Shown: positions 28,336 to 35,522 of the stretch, one piece after another
Layout: every line of letters starts with the position of its first letter
Position numbering within the stretch: the stretch's first letter is position 1
Assembly: GCF_014203045.1 (NCBI RefSeq)
Contig: NZ_JACHIF010000002.1
Location: forward strand, 496,001-560,000
Source: Prosthecobacter dejongeii
GTDB lineage: Bacteria; Verrucomicrobiota; Verrucomicrobiia; Verrucomicrobiales; Verrucomicrobiaceae
Direction of reading: 5' to 3'
DNA: 64,000 nucleotides
Translations under genes and position numbers: made by a program
The notes under the pieces: model-generated
Databases searched by the model: none
Told to the model about the DNA's origin: nothing
Seen by the model: the letters and a program-made list of their open reading frames with translations, nothing else

Positions 28336-29507
28336 TTACTGAGATTGAAGCGCGCGAGCGAGTGCTGACGGCCATCGCGCCAGGACCGAAGATTGAAATG
28401 CCATTGCTGAATGCTCTGGGGCGCTACGCTGCTGTGGAGCTGCGGGCGACGGTGCCCCTGCCTGGGTTTGATAATTCAATGATGGACGGGTACGCCGTGC
28501 GAGCTGTGGAAACCACGGATCCTAGCTCTCCCATTTCCGTCGTCGGTGAGCAGCCTGCGGGCAGAGACCTGGGGCTAGAGTGTGGGCAGGGCCAAGCCAT
28601 CCGCATTTTTACTGGGGCACCTATGCCAGCTGGGGCCGATGCCGTGATCATGCAAGAAGATGTGGAACGGAAGGGGGAGGCGATTTTTTGTCGTGAATCC
28701 GTGGCTCAAGGGGAAAATATAAGGCATGCCGGCGCGGATCTGTGCGAAGGGCAGATCTTGCTGCGGCGTGGGGAATGCCTGACGCCGGGCCGACTAGGTG
28801 TGCTGGCTTCCCAAGGTCTGAACAATGTATGGGTGCATGCAACTCCACGGGTGGCGGTGCTAAGTACGGGGGATGAACTGGTGTCGGCAGGACAGCCACT
28901 GGCAGCGGGCCAGATTTATAATAGCAATGGCCTCATGCTCCAGGGGATGCTGGCCGTGCAAGGTATCCATGACACTCTTGCGGTGCATTGCCCAGATGAC
29001 CTGGAAGCAACGATGAGCACTGTGCGGCAGCTTTTGCAGTCTCACGATGTCATTCTACTGAGTGGCGGTGTTTCCGTAGGGGATCATGATCATATTAAAC
29101 CGGCTTTGTTAGCGCTGGGTATCACGCCGGATCTCTGGCGGGTAAAGGTGAAGCCGGGCAAGCCCTTTCTTTTTGCCCAGCATGCGGGTAAGTTCATCTT
29201 CGGGCTGCCGGGAAATCCGGTCTCCAGCTACATGACCTATCAGCTATTTGTACGTCCTGCCATGCTACGCTGGATGGGGGCTGCGGAGGTAGCGCCCGTT
29301 CAGATTTCAGCTATTTCGGCAGGGGATCTTCACAATGACGGCAATCGCCCGCATTATCTGCGTGGTGTATTAAAAGAGGGGGTATTTACTGTGCAGGGCT
29401 TGCAGCAAAGTCACGCCCTGTTCGCCCTCAGTCAGGCCAATGCGCTACTGCGCCTGGAGTCAGATGAACGTGTGACCGCTGGACAGATGGTGACAGTCTT
29501 GATCTAG
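28332..29507 (+). CDS. moeA: Molybdopterin molybdenumtransferase
   Basis: A 391-residue MoeA, which inserts molybdate into adenylylated molybdopterin in the cytoplasm. Family blocks in order: [13 protein letters not shown] near residue 50, [62 protein letters not shown] and [20 protein letters not shown]. All four domains appear present and the length is standard. No other molybdenum cofactor genes are in the window. It overlaps the preceding lipoprotein gene by four bases. Confidence 0.93.
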   Translation: MITEIEARERVLTAIAPGPKIEMPLLNALGRYAAVELRATVPLPGFDNSMMDGYAVRAVETTDPSSPISVVGEQPAGRDLGLECGQGQAIRIFTGAPMPAGADAVIMQEDVERKGEAIFCRESVAQGENIRHAGADLCEGQILLRRGECLTPGRLGVLASQGLNNVWVHATPRVAVLSTGDELVSAGQPLAAGQIYNSNGLMLQGMLAVQGIHDTLAVHCPDDLEATMSTVRQLLQSHDVILLSGGVSVGDHDHIKPALLALGITPDLWRVKVKPGKPFLFAQHAGKFIFGLPGNPVSSYMTYQLFVRPAMLRWMGAAEVAPVQISAISAGDLHNDGNRPHYLRGVLKEGVFTVQGLQQSHALFALSQANALLRLESDERVTAGQMVTVLI

Positions 29508-29608
29508 GAGATAAATCACCTTGGAGTGGCCGTTGTGGTCATCCCTTACCCTCCTGCGGTTTGACACTTGGCACCCCTCATGCGAGGGGATGGATGCTAA
29601 GAATTCGA

Positions 29609-30187
29609 ATGAAGTATCTCACCCTCGTCCGCCATGCGAAATCCAGTTGGGCCCAAGCCGGACTGGCGGATCACGATCGTCCGTTGAATGAGCGAGGTCT
29701 GCGGGCCGCGCCTGCCATGGCCTCATTTTTGCATCGAACCTATTTTGGAGGTGGTGAGACTCCGCCCCTGATTCCCCCTCCAGATCGGTTGGTTTCGAGC
29801 ACGGCGGCTAGAGCTCTCGGTACGGCGAAAATCATGATGGAGATCTCGCGCATGCCGTTAGAAACCTTGCTATTAGATTCGCGCCTTTATTTGGCGGAGG
29901 CCTCTCGGATCCTCGAAGTGGTGCGTGAGTTGGATGAAAACTGGAAGCACGCTGTGCTTTTCGGCCATAATCCAGGTATCCATGATTTCGCCGAGCGCCT
30001 GCTGGCGCGCGCGCATGTGCCTAAAATGCCCACTTGTACAGCCGTATTGCTAGCACTCCCCCACGCTTATTGGGGATTAGCTGACTGGTCCGAAGCGCAA
30101 TTGATCGGCTATGTTACACCGAAAGCCCTGGAGCGCCGTTTTCCAGAGCTCTACAAGGGCATTTCGCGCAGCGATGGCGAAGATTAA
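29609..30187 (+). CDS. SixA-like phosphohistidine phosphatase (histidine phosphatase superfamily)
   Basis: A 192-residue protein opening MKYLTLVRHAKSSW, the RHG-type motif whose His9 is phosphorylated during catalysis. HDRPLNERGLRAAPAMASFL, the Ser/Arg segment VSSTAARALGTAKIM and VLFGHNPGIHDFAERLL (second catalytic His) are typical of SixA, which dephosphorylates histidine phosphotransfer domains. No two-component partner is nearby, so the target is unknown and a small-molecule substrate is possible. The ATG at 29609 places the first strand directly at the N-terminus. Confidence 0.85.
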   Translation: MKYLTLVRHAKSSWAQAGLADHDRPLNERGLRAAPAMASFLHRTYFGGGETPPLIPPPDRLVSSTAARALGTAKIMMEISRMPLETLLLDSRLYLAEASRILEVVRELDENWKHAVLFGHNPGIHDFAERLLARAHVPKMPTCTAVLLALPHAYWGLADWSEAQLIGYVTPKALERRFPELYKGISRSDGED

Positions 30188-30261
30188 GCTTTCTGGAGGA
30201 AGGTGAAAACGAACACACCTAGAAGAAGAAAGCCGACGGCGACAAGGATTCCAATGATCAT
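30184..30261 (-). CDS. Candidate 25-residue single-helix membrane peptide
   Basis: On the minus strand an ATG at 30259-30261 opens MIIGILVAVGFLLLGVFVFT-FLQKA and a stop, almost entirely one hydrophobic helix with a basic end. The stop overlaps the sixA-like stop on the other strand. An AAGGAG lies further upstream, but between it and the ATG the frame contains no standard start, so translation is uncertain. The gap between the flanking genes is otherwise empty. Confidence 0.3.
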   Translation of the reverse strand: MIIGILVAVGFLLLGVFVFTFLQKA

Positions 30262-30347
30262 GAAAACCAGATTGCCACGTTCCGTCTGACTGACAAATGA
30301 AATTTCTCCTTGCTTAGTGTTCCACTTGAGGCAATTTCGCGGCCCCT

Positions 30348-30617
30348 ATGGCAAAAACAGCTTGGCTTGAGCGCGAGAAGCGCAAACAGAAGACCGTCAG
30401 TAAGTACGCTAAACTCCGTGCAGAGTTGAAGGCGAATGGTGATCACGTGGGCCTGTCCCTGCTTCCCCGCGATGCCAGCCCGACTCGCTTGACCAATCGC
30501 TGCCGCGTTTCCGGTCGTCGTCGCGCTTTCATGCGCCGCTTCCAGATGTCCCGTCTGACTTTCCGTGAAATGGCCCTTGCTGGTCTTATTCCTGGAGTGA
30601 CTAAGTCGAGCTGGTAA
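30348..30617 (+). CDS. rpsN: 30S ribosomal protein S14, zinc-free type
   Basis: The 89-residue S14, a protein of the 30S head near the decoding site. [40 protein letters not shown] and [10 protein letters not shown] are the conserved C-terminal blocks. Only one Cys remains where the zinc-binding form has CxxC-x12-CxxC, so this is the C-minus form, close in length and layout to Bacillus YhzA. It is a lone gene outside any ribosomal protein operon. The hairpin GGTCCAG/CTGGACC at 30630-30654 follows but has no T-run. Confidence 0.95.
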   Translation: MAKTAWLEREKRKQKTVSKYAKLRAELKANGDHVGLSLLPRDASPTRLTNRCRVSGRRRAFMRRFQMSRLTFREMALAGLIPGVTKSSW

Positions 30618-30683
30618 TCGCCAGTTCAGGGTCCAGGGAAAGTCTCTCTGGACCAAGTCCAGGGAGGCGTGGATACTCATGTT

Positions 30684-30935
30684 ATGCCCACGTATTCCTA
30701 CATTGCGGAAAATCTAGAAGAGGGATGTCCTTCTTGCAGGCGCGGTTTTGACTTACGCCGCCCTATGGATCGTGCCCCGCTGACTCATTGCCCTCTTTGC
30801 CGTAAACCGGTAAAAAAGCAGATCAGCGCCTTTTCTACTCCCAAAGTCACTAAGCCTGTGTCCATATCGGACGCAAAAAGTGCAGGCTTTACCATCCTGG
30901 AAAAACGCTGCGATGGTAACTACGAGCGGCTCTAA
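30684..30935 (+). CDS. FmdB-type putative zinc-ribbon protein
   Basis: An 83-residue protein beginning MPTYSYIAENLEEGCPSCRR. The two CxxC pairs (CPSC and CPLC) in the first 45 residues, with the MPxYxY start, match the FmdB/CxxC_CxxC_SSSS family of small regulatory zinc ribbons. The C-terminal half (SAGFTILEKRCDGNYERL) holds one more Cys. Its function is not established for the family. It lies 66 bases after rpsN, a neighbourhood that could reflect ribosome or zinc homeostasis. Confidence 0.75.
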   Translation: MPTYSYIAENLEEGCPSCRRGFDLRRPMDRAPLTHCPLCRKPVKKQISAFSTPKVTKPVSISDAKSAGFTILEKRCDGNYERL

Positions 30936-30968
30936 TCTTGCTGCATCGTTCTGCGTCAGCGCTCTCTC

Positions 30969-32390
30969 ATGAACGATTTCTTTTTTATTCGTCACCTGCT
31001 CGCCATGAGCAGTGCTCCGCATGAAGTCTTGCATGAGTGGAATCTGACTCCGAGTGAGATTGCATGGTCTGCCGCACTGGTGCTATTTTTTGTCCTGCTA
31101 AATGCCTTCTTTGTGGCCGCAGAGTTTGCGATCGTGAAGGTGCGCAGCACACAGCTTGATGCCCTTGTGGATGAAGGGCACGCCAGTGCCAAGGTAGCCC
31201 GCAAGGCGCTGAAGAATCTGGATGGCTATCTTTCGGCAACCCAGTTGGGCATTACGCTCGCGAGTATCGCGCTCGGGATGATCGGCGAGCCGTACGTGGC
31301 GCGAGTGATCCAGCCTCTGATGTGGAAATTGGGCGTGACGAGTGACCCTGTTATTTCTTCTGTTTCTATAGGTATTGGCTTTGGTGTGGTGACTTTCTTA
31401 CACGTCGTGTTGGGGGAGTTGACGCCTAAATCTTTGGCCATTCGCAAGTCGCTGGCCACGGTGCTGGTGATCAGCGCGCCACTGCATTTCTTCTACGTTC
31501 TCTTCAAGCCGGCGATTTGGGTGCTGAATGGCACAGCTAACTGGCTATTGAAGACCTTGTTCCGTCTAGAACCTGCTTCTGAAAGCGAGCTGGCCCACTC
31601 GGAGGAAGAGCTCCGTCACATCGTGGCAGAGAGCCAGAATGCCAAAGAGGTCACGGAGACAGAGAAAGACATTCTGCTCAACGCCCTAGCTCTCAATGAT
31701 CGCTGTGTGCGGGATGTGATGACGCCGCGTAATCAAGTCATCTCCCTGGATGCAGATGATTCCTTCGAAGCCAATCTTAAGGTCGCTGTGGACTGCAAAC
31801 ACACCCGTTACCCTCTGGTGGAAGGACATTTGGATCACAGCATCGGCCTGATTCACATCAAGGATCTGCTGGCTCTCATTGGCAAACCCTCAGCGGATTT
31901 GCGCAAGATCAAAAGGGATCTGCCCATGGTTCCAGAGATGATGCCTATTGATAAGCTTCTGCGCTTTTTCTTGGATCGTCACGTCCATATCGCCCTCGCT
32001 GTGGATGAGTATGGCGGCACCGTCGGGGTAGTCACTCTAGACAACGTTTTGGAAGAGATCGTCGGGGATATTCAAGACGAATTTGATCAGGAAAATAGTG
32101 AGTTCCGTCGGGTGGATGAAGATGAGTTCATCGTCGAAGGCACGCTTAATCTCTACGAATTGAAGGATCAAGCTGGCCTCGATATCGAAAGTGAAGATGT
32201 CACCACCATCGGGGGGTATGTTACCCATTTGCTGGGGCGACTGCCGAAGGTGGGTGAGAAAGTGATCATCGAAGGTTATGAGGTCACGACGACCAAAGCG
32301 GACCAACGCCGGGTGCTGCAACTGCGTTTCCAGCGAATGTTAGCTGAGCCGGATGGCCTCGTGGATGATGGGGATGATGGTGAGGAATAG
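30969..32390 (+). CDS. CNNM/CorC-type membrane protein with CBS pair
   Basis: A 473-residue hemolysin-family (DUF21) protein. After a short N-terminus, helices LVLFFVLLNAFFVAAEFAIV, LGITLASIALGMIG, IGFGVVTFLHVVLGELTPKS and TVLVISAPLHFFYVLF form the DUF21 membrane domain. VRDVMTPRNQVISLDAD opens the first CBS motif and VHIALAVDEYGGTVGVVTLD the second. FIVEGTLNLYELKDQAGLDI is the CorC_HlyC C-terminal domain. Relatives act in magnesium or cobalt export. It is followed by gmk after a short gap. Confidence 0.88.
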   Translation: MNDFFFIRHLLAMSSAPHEVLHEWNLTPSEIAWSAALVLFFVLLNAFFVAAEFAIVKVRSTQLDALVDEGHASAKVARKALKNLDGYLSATQLGITLASIALGMIGEPYVARVIQPLMWKLGVTSDPVISSVSIGIGFGVVTFLHVVLGELTPKSLAIRKSLATVLVISAPLHFFYVLFKPAIWVLNGTANWLLKTLFRLEPASESELAHSEEELRHIVAESQNAKEVTETEKDILLNALALNDRCVRDVMTPRNQVISLDADDSFEANLKVAVDCKHTRYPLVEGHLDHSIGLIHIKDLLALIGKPSADLRKIKRDLPMVPEMMPIDKLLRFFLDRHVHIALAVDEYGGTVGVVTLDNVLEEIVGDIQDEFDQENSEFRRVDEDEFIVEGTLNLYELKDQAGLDIESEDVTTIGGYVTHLLGRLPKVGEKVIIEGYEVTTTKADQRRVLQLRFQRMLAEPDGLVDDGDDGEE

Positions 32391-32435
32391 TGCTTTCAGT
32401 TGCAGGGATGCATTGTCATCGCTAAACGCTGGGGC

Positions 32436-33041
32436 ATGAATCTCGCGTCTCCTCGTCTCGGTCTCTTGGTGGTGGTCTCTGGCCCTTCAGGCACGGGTAA
32501 AACCACACTCTGCCGCAAAGTGTGCGATGGCGACCACGCTGTTTTTTCGGTCTCCTGCACTACCCGTGCCCCTCGTCCAGGTGAGGTGGATGGCAAAGAC
32601 TACTTCTTTCTTCAGGAAGAAGACTTTCTGGCCCGAGTGGATCGTGGGGAGTTTTTTGAATACGCCCGTGTTCACAACCGCTGGTATGGTACGCTCAAAA
32701 GTTACGTGTATGATTACCTGCGCCGTGGTGTGGATGTGTTTATGGACATCGATGTGCAGGGCGCGGGCCAAGTGCGCGGTTGTGAGGATGAGCTGGTGGG
32801 GCGCTGCCTGACGGATATCTTTGTCATGCCACCGAGCATGGAGGAGCTGCGCCAGAGGCTAAGCGGACGAAATACTGAAAGTGCTGAAGCCTTCGAGCTA
32901 CGCATGCGAAATGCCGAAGCGGAACTGCAACACTGGCGGGACTACCGCTACTGCTTGGTGAGTGACACCCGTGAGAGTGATGAGCTACGCTTCAAGGCCC
33001 TGCTTCAAGGGGAGAAGATGAAATCAAGCCTCGTGATTTAA
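32436..33041 (+). CDS. gmk: Guanylate kinase
   Basis: A 201-residue enzyme phosphorylating GMP to GDP. The P-loop VVSGPSGTGKTTL is at residues 14-25. SVSCTTRAPRPGEVDGKDYF is the GMP-binding segment, DIDVQGAGQVR follows Walker B, and PPSMEELRQRLSGRNTES is the lid. The ATG at 32436 is preferred; a TTG at 32400 would add 12 residues absent from typical members. It converges with the alcohol dehydrogenase gene, with only 16 bases between stops. Confidence 0.92.
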   Translation: MNLASPRLGLLVVVSGPSGTGKTTLCRKVCDGDHAVFSVSCTTRAPRPGEVDGKDYFFLQEEDFLARVDRGEFFEYARVHNRWYGTLKSYVYDYLRRGVDVFMDIDVQGAGQVRGCEDELVGRCLTDIFVMPPSMEELRQRLSGRNTESAEAFELRMRNAEAELQHWRDYRYCLVSDTRESDELRFKALLQGEKMKSSLVI

Positions 33042-33057
33042 AGTTGGTTAGCTGATT

Positions 33058-34089
33058 TCAGGATTGGGGGTATTCAATCAAGGCTTTGATCACCTTGCGA
33101 CGGGCGACTTCATCGAAGGCTTCTACAATTTGATGCAAGGGGAAGCGGTGGGTGATGAAGTCAGCGGAGGTGAGCTTGCCCTCGCGTATCCATTGGCAAA
33201 TCTGGGGCTGGCTTTCCTTTTCGTAGCGGCGTGTGGGCCACTGGTGTACCAGGAGATTGAAATTGAAATCAGCCTTGGATTTATCAATGTGAAGTATGGG
33301 GTGCGAAAGCACACCGTAGATACAATGTGAGCCGCCCCGGCGGAGCAGGGGAAGACCCTCGTGGAGGATATCGGGGTGCCCTACGGCATCAATCACCGCA
33401 TCCAGTTTTTTGGGGCATTCAATTTTGTCACCGGGGGCAAAGACGGCATCCGCACCGAAAGCGAGAGCCTTGGCCTGCTTATCGGCATGCCGGTCCACAA
33501 TGCCGATCCAGCCAAGACCGAAGAGACGGCCAAGTTTGACAAAGCTGAGGCCAACGGGACCTGCTCCATAGATGATCACGTCATCTCCCGGCTGGAGATG
33601 AAAGTCGCGGAAAGCACCGAGCACCTCGCGCCAAGTGCAGAGTAGGACAGCTTCTTCAGCAGGGATATCAGCATCTACTTTGGTTTGGATTTCATAGACT
33701 TCAAACCAGCCATGCGCTTCCTCGGCCACGCCATCTGCTACCATGGCCTCGTGGTCATTGGCCAAAGTATATTCGCCAAACCCTCCCCAACCGGAATCCA
33801 CGCCTTCCATTTGAAGATCGAAAGAGAGGCCTCCAACTGCGCGATCCCCGACTGCGAAGTGACGCACCTTTTCTCCCACTGCGACCACAATGCCTACGCT
33901 TTCATGACCCAGGGCAAAAGGGAATTTGTCCTCCATGCCCGGGAAATTCCCATGCAGCAGTTCACTGTCCGTCCGGTTGCACAGGCAGGCGCACTCAGTT
34001 TTGACGAGGGCCTGATAAGGACCTGGTTTTGGTGTGGGGGTATCGAGGATTTCGATCTGACGAGGATGCAGGGCGATGACGGATTTCAT
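33058..34089 (-). CDS. Zinc-type alcohol dehydrogenase family protein (medium-chain)
   Basis: A 343-residue medium-chain dehydrogenase. CLCNRTDSELLHG and FALGHESVGIVVAVG carry the catalytic-zinc Cys and the GHE signature. VIIYGAGPVGLSFVKLGRLF is the NAD-binding GxGxxG. The four-Cys structural zinc loop is absent. The C-terminal part reads GGSHCIYGVLS and INKSK-like strands, with KVIKALIEYP at the end. It probably oxidises a sugar alcohol or similar polyol. It is transcribed away from the IclR gene block, and inverted repeats at 34145-34178 sit about 60 bases upstream of its start. Confidence 0.85.
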   Translation of the reverse strand: MKSVIALHPRQIEILDTPTPKPGPYQALVKTECACLCNRTDSELLHGNFPGMEDKFPFALGHESVGIVVAVGEKVRHFAVGDRAVGGLSFDLQMEGVDSGWGGFGEYTLANDHEAMVADGVAEEAHGWFEVYEIQTKVDADIPAEEAVLLCTWREVLGAFRDFHLQPGDDVIIYGAGPVGLSFVKLGRLFGLGWIGIVDRHADKQAKALAFGADAVFAPGDKIECPKKLDAVIDAVGHPDILHEGLPLLRRGGSHCIYGVLSHPILHIDKSKADFNFNLLVHQWPTRRYEKESQPQICQWIREGKLTSADFITHRFPLHQIVEAFDEVARRKVIKALIEYPQS

Positions 34090-34144
34090 GAGGTGTAGCT
34101 CTCTGACCCTGGCATTTTAACAAGCGCCCGGGGAAAAGGATGAT

Positions 34145-34178
34145 TTTCCAAATTTAGAAGGCATTCTGAACTTGGAAA
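34145..34178. promoter_or_regulatory. Pair of 16-bp operator-like inverted repeats upstream of the dehydrogenase gene
   Basis: TTTCCAAATTTAGAAG (34145-34160) and ATTCTGAACTTGGAAA (34163-34178) share the pattern TTTCYRAAYTTRGAAA, a dyad with TTTC/GAAA ends, and are offset by exactly 18 bases. The same doublet with the same offset lies at 34692-34725 on the IclR start. Proximity and the resemblance to TGGAAA/TTTCCA half sites known for IclR suggest this is its operator; this is inference. Confidence 0.55.
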
Positions 34179-34304
34179 AGTAAATTCATTTGATGGAGTG
34201 ATCTCGGGATGATTCTCGAAGAAGCAGTTGGTTCCAAACGGTTCTCAAAATTCTCTGTGCCACTAGGGCAGGGCTTTGTCATGATCGAGAGGTAATCCAA
34301 TTGC

Positions 34305-34679
34305 ATGACCGCGATTCAACGAACGCCTGAAGTTCAGGCCTTCTGGGAGAGGCTGAAAAGGTTCCAGCTCAATGACAATGACGCTGTGTATGGATATGCT
34401 GACCGACTGGCACGTGAAAATGGCTGGAGCCACCGCTTTGCGGAACGCGTGATTTTCGAGTGTAAGCGCTTTTTGCTGATGACACAGCAGGCAGGGTCCC
34501 CGGTAACGCCCTCGGAGGAGATGAACCAGGCATGGCATCTGCATAGGGTCTATACCCGATCCTACGGGGATAAACTCTGCACTGAGGTGTTGAAGAAACC
34601 GCTGCATCATGAGCCGACCGCGGGTGTTGTGGAGGAGGGAGAGGGGACTGTACCTCAGTCGCCAATTTGTGAAAAATGA
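34305..34679 (+). CDS. Small protein of unknown function with a WHLH motif
   Basis: A 124-residue soluble protein. The middle is helical (FAERVIFECKRFLLMTQQAG). The conserved-looking segment is VTPSEEMNQAWHLHRVYTRS followed by YGDKLCTEVLKKPLHHEP. The order PS..E...AWHLH...TR.Y...LC..VL...LHH.P resembles an N-terminal module seen in some bacterial membrane proteins, where its role is unknown. The His and Cys residues could bind a metal. It lies between the two operator doublets and 45 bases before iclR, so it may belong to the same regulon. Confidence 0.6.
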   Translation: MTAIQRTPEVQAFWERLKRFQLNDNDAVYGYADRLARENGWSHRFAERVIFECKRFLLMTQQAGSPVTPSEEMNQAWHLHRVYTRSYGDKLCTEVLKKPLHHEPTAGVVEEGEGTVPQSPICEK

Positions 34680-34691
34680 AGTCTTGAAAGA

Positions 34692-34725
34692 TTTCCAAAT
34701 CTGGAAACGTTTCTGGATTTAGAAA
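34692..34725. promoter_or_regulatory. Pair of 16-bp operator-like inverted repeats abutting the IclR start
   Basis: TTTCCAAATCTGGAAA (34692-34707) is nearly a perfect dyad, and TTTCTGGATTTAGAAA (34710-34725) repeats it 18 bases on. The second ends on the A of the IclR start codon, so bound protein would cover the ribosome-binding region and block transcription or initiation of its own gene. This is the same architecture as 34145-34178. Confidence 0.6.
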
Positions 34726-35522
34726 TGAAACGATTTTCAGACGAAGACTCTGCCATTCAGTTGGATGACAATTCCGCCGCTCCAGGGACGGAGCGCACAC
34801 TGGCGATTCTCGAGTTATTGGGAAGGCATCGGGTCGGTTTGAGCCTGACTGAAATCGCGCGAGATCTGGACCTGCCAGTGAACTCAGTGTTTCGTATTGC
34901 AGGCACCCTGCATGCACGGGGCTATCTGCAGCGGCGCGAGGATGACAAACGCTTCGTTTTGACGAACAAACTATTCGATCTCTCGCGGCCGCAGGTGCGT
35001 GAAAAAAGTCTTGTGGTTTGTGCCCTGGAATCGCTGAAATGGCTGCGCGACGAAAGTGGCGAAACGGTGCAATTGCTTGCTGGGGTGAATCACAAAATGA
35101 CATTGTTAGAGCAGTGCATTTCCACGCAGCCTATCAAGGTAAGTGGCACCGTAGGCCTGCGGGTGCCCATGTATTCCTGTGCGCCAGGCAAGGCTGTCCT
35201 AGCTCACCTGCCGAAGGGAGAGCTGGAGGCTTTTTTCGAGCAGGTGACCCTCAAGCAATTCACTCCGACCACCTTGGCCACTCGGGAAGCATTGGAAGCG
35301 GATCTATCAAAAGTGCGCAAGCGTGGTTACTCCCTAGATCTCTCTGAAGGACTGGAGGGAATCCAGTGTGTGGGGGCTGCCATTTTGGATGAATACCGTT
35401 ATCCCGTGGCGGCGATCACGGTGATGGCCCCGGCTTTCCGGCTGAAGCGTGATCAATTCGACAAGATGGGACGTATCTGCATGCAGGCTGCAGAAAACAT
35501 TACACGGAGGCTGCTGGCATGA
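34725..35522 (+). CDS. IclR family transcriptional regulator
   Basis: A 265-residue regulator. Residues of about 20-85 are the winged helix (RTLAILELLGRHRVGLSLTE, LPVNSVFRIAGTLHARGYLQ, FVLTNKLFDL). The C-terminal effector domain begins near residue 95 and contains VGLRVPMYSCAPGKAVLAHL, RKRGYSLDLSEGLEGIQCVG and AAITVMAPAFRL, all typical of IclR. Family members bind small carbon metabolites. Its TGA overlaps the start of the downstream DUF1549/DUF1553 gene (ATGA), so it is cotranscribed with that pair and probably controls it, itself and the divergent dehydrogenase. Confidence 0.92.
   Translation: MKRFSDEDSAIQLDDNSAAPGTERTLAILELLGRHRVGLSLTEIARDLDLPVNSVFRIAGTLHARGYLQRREDDKRFVLTNKLFDLSRPQVREKSLVVCALESLKWLRDESGETVQLLAGVNHKMTLLEQCISTQPIKVSGTVGLRVPMYSCAPGKAVLAHLPKGELEAFFEQVTLKQFTPTTLATREALEADLSKVRKRGYSLDLSEGLEGIQCVGAAILDEYRYPVAAITVMAPAFRLKRDQFDKMGRICMQAAENITRRLLA

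Noticed and set aside
34369-35103. 244-codon minus-strand frame opposite the WHLH gene and iclR
   Set aside because: Antisense shadow of two well-supported genes; low-complexity product and no start context.
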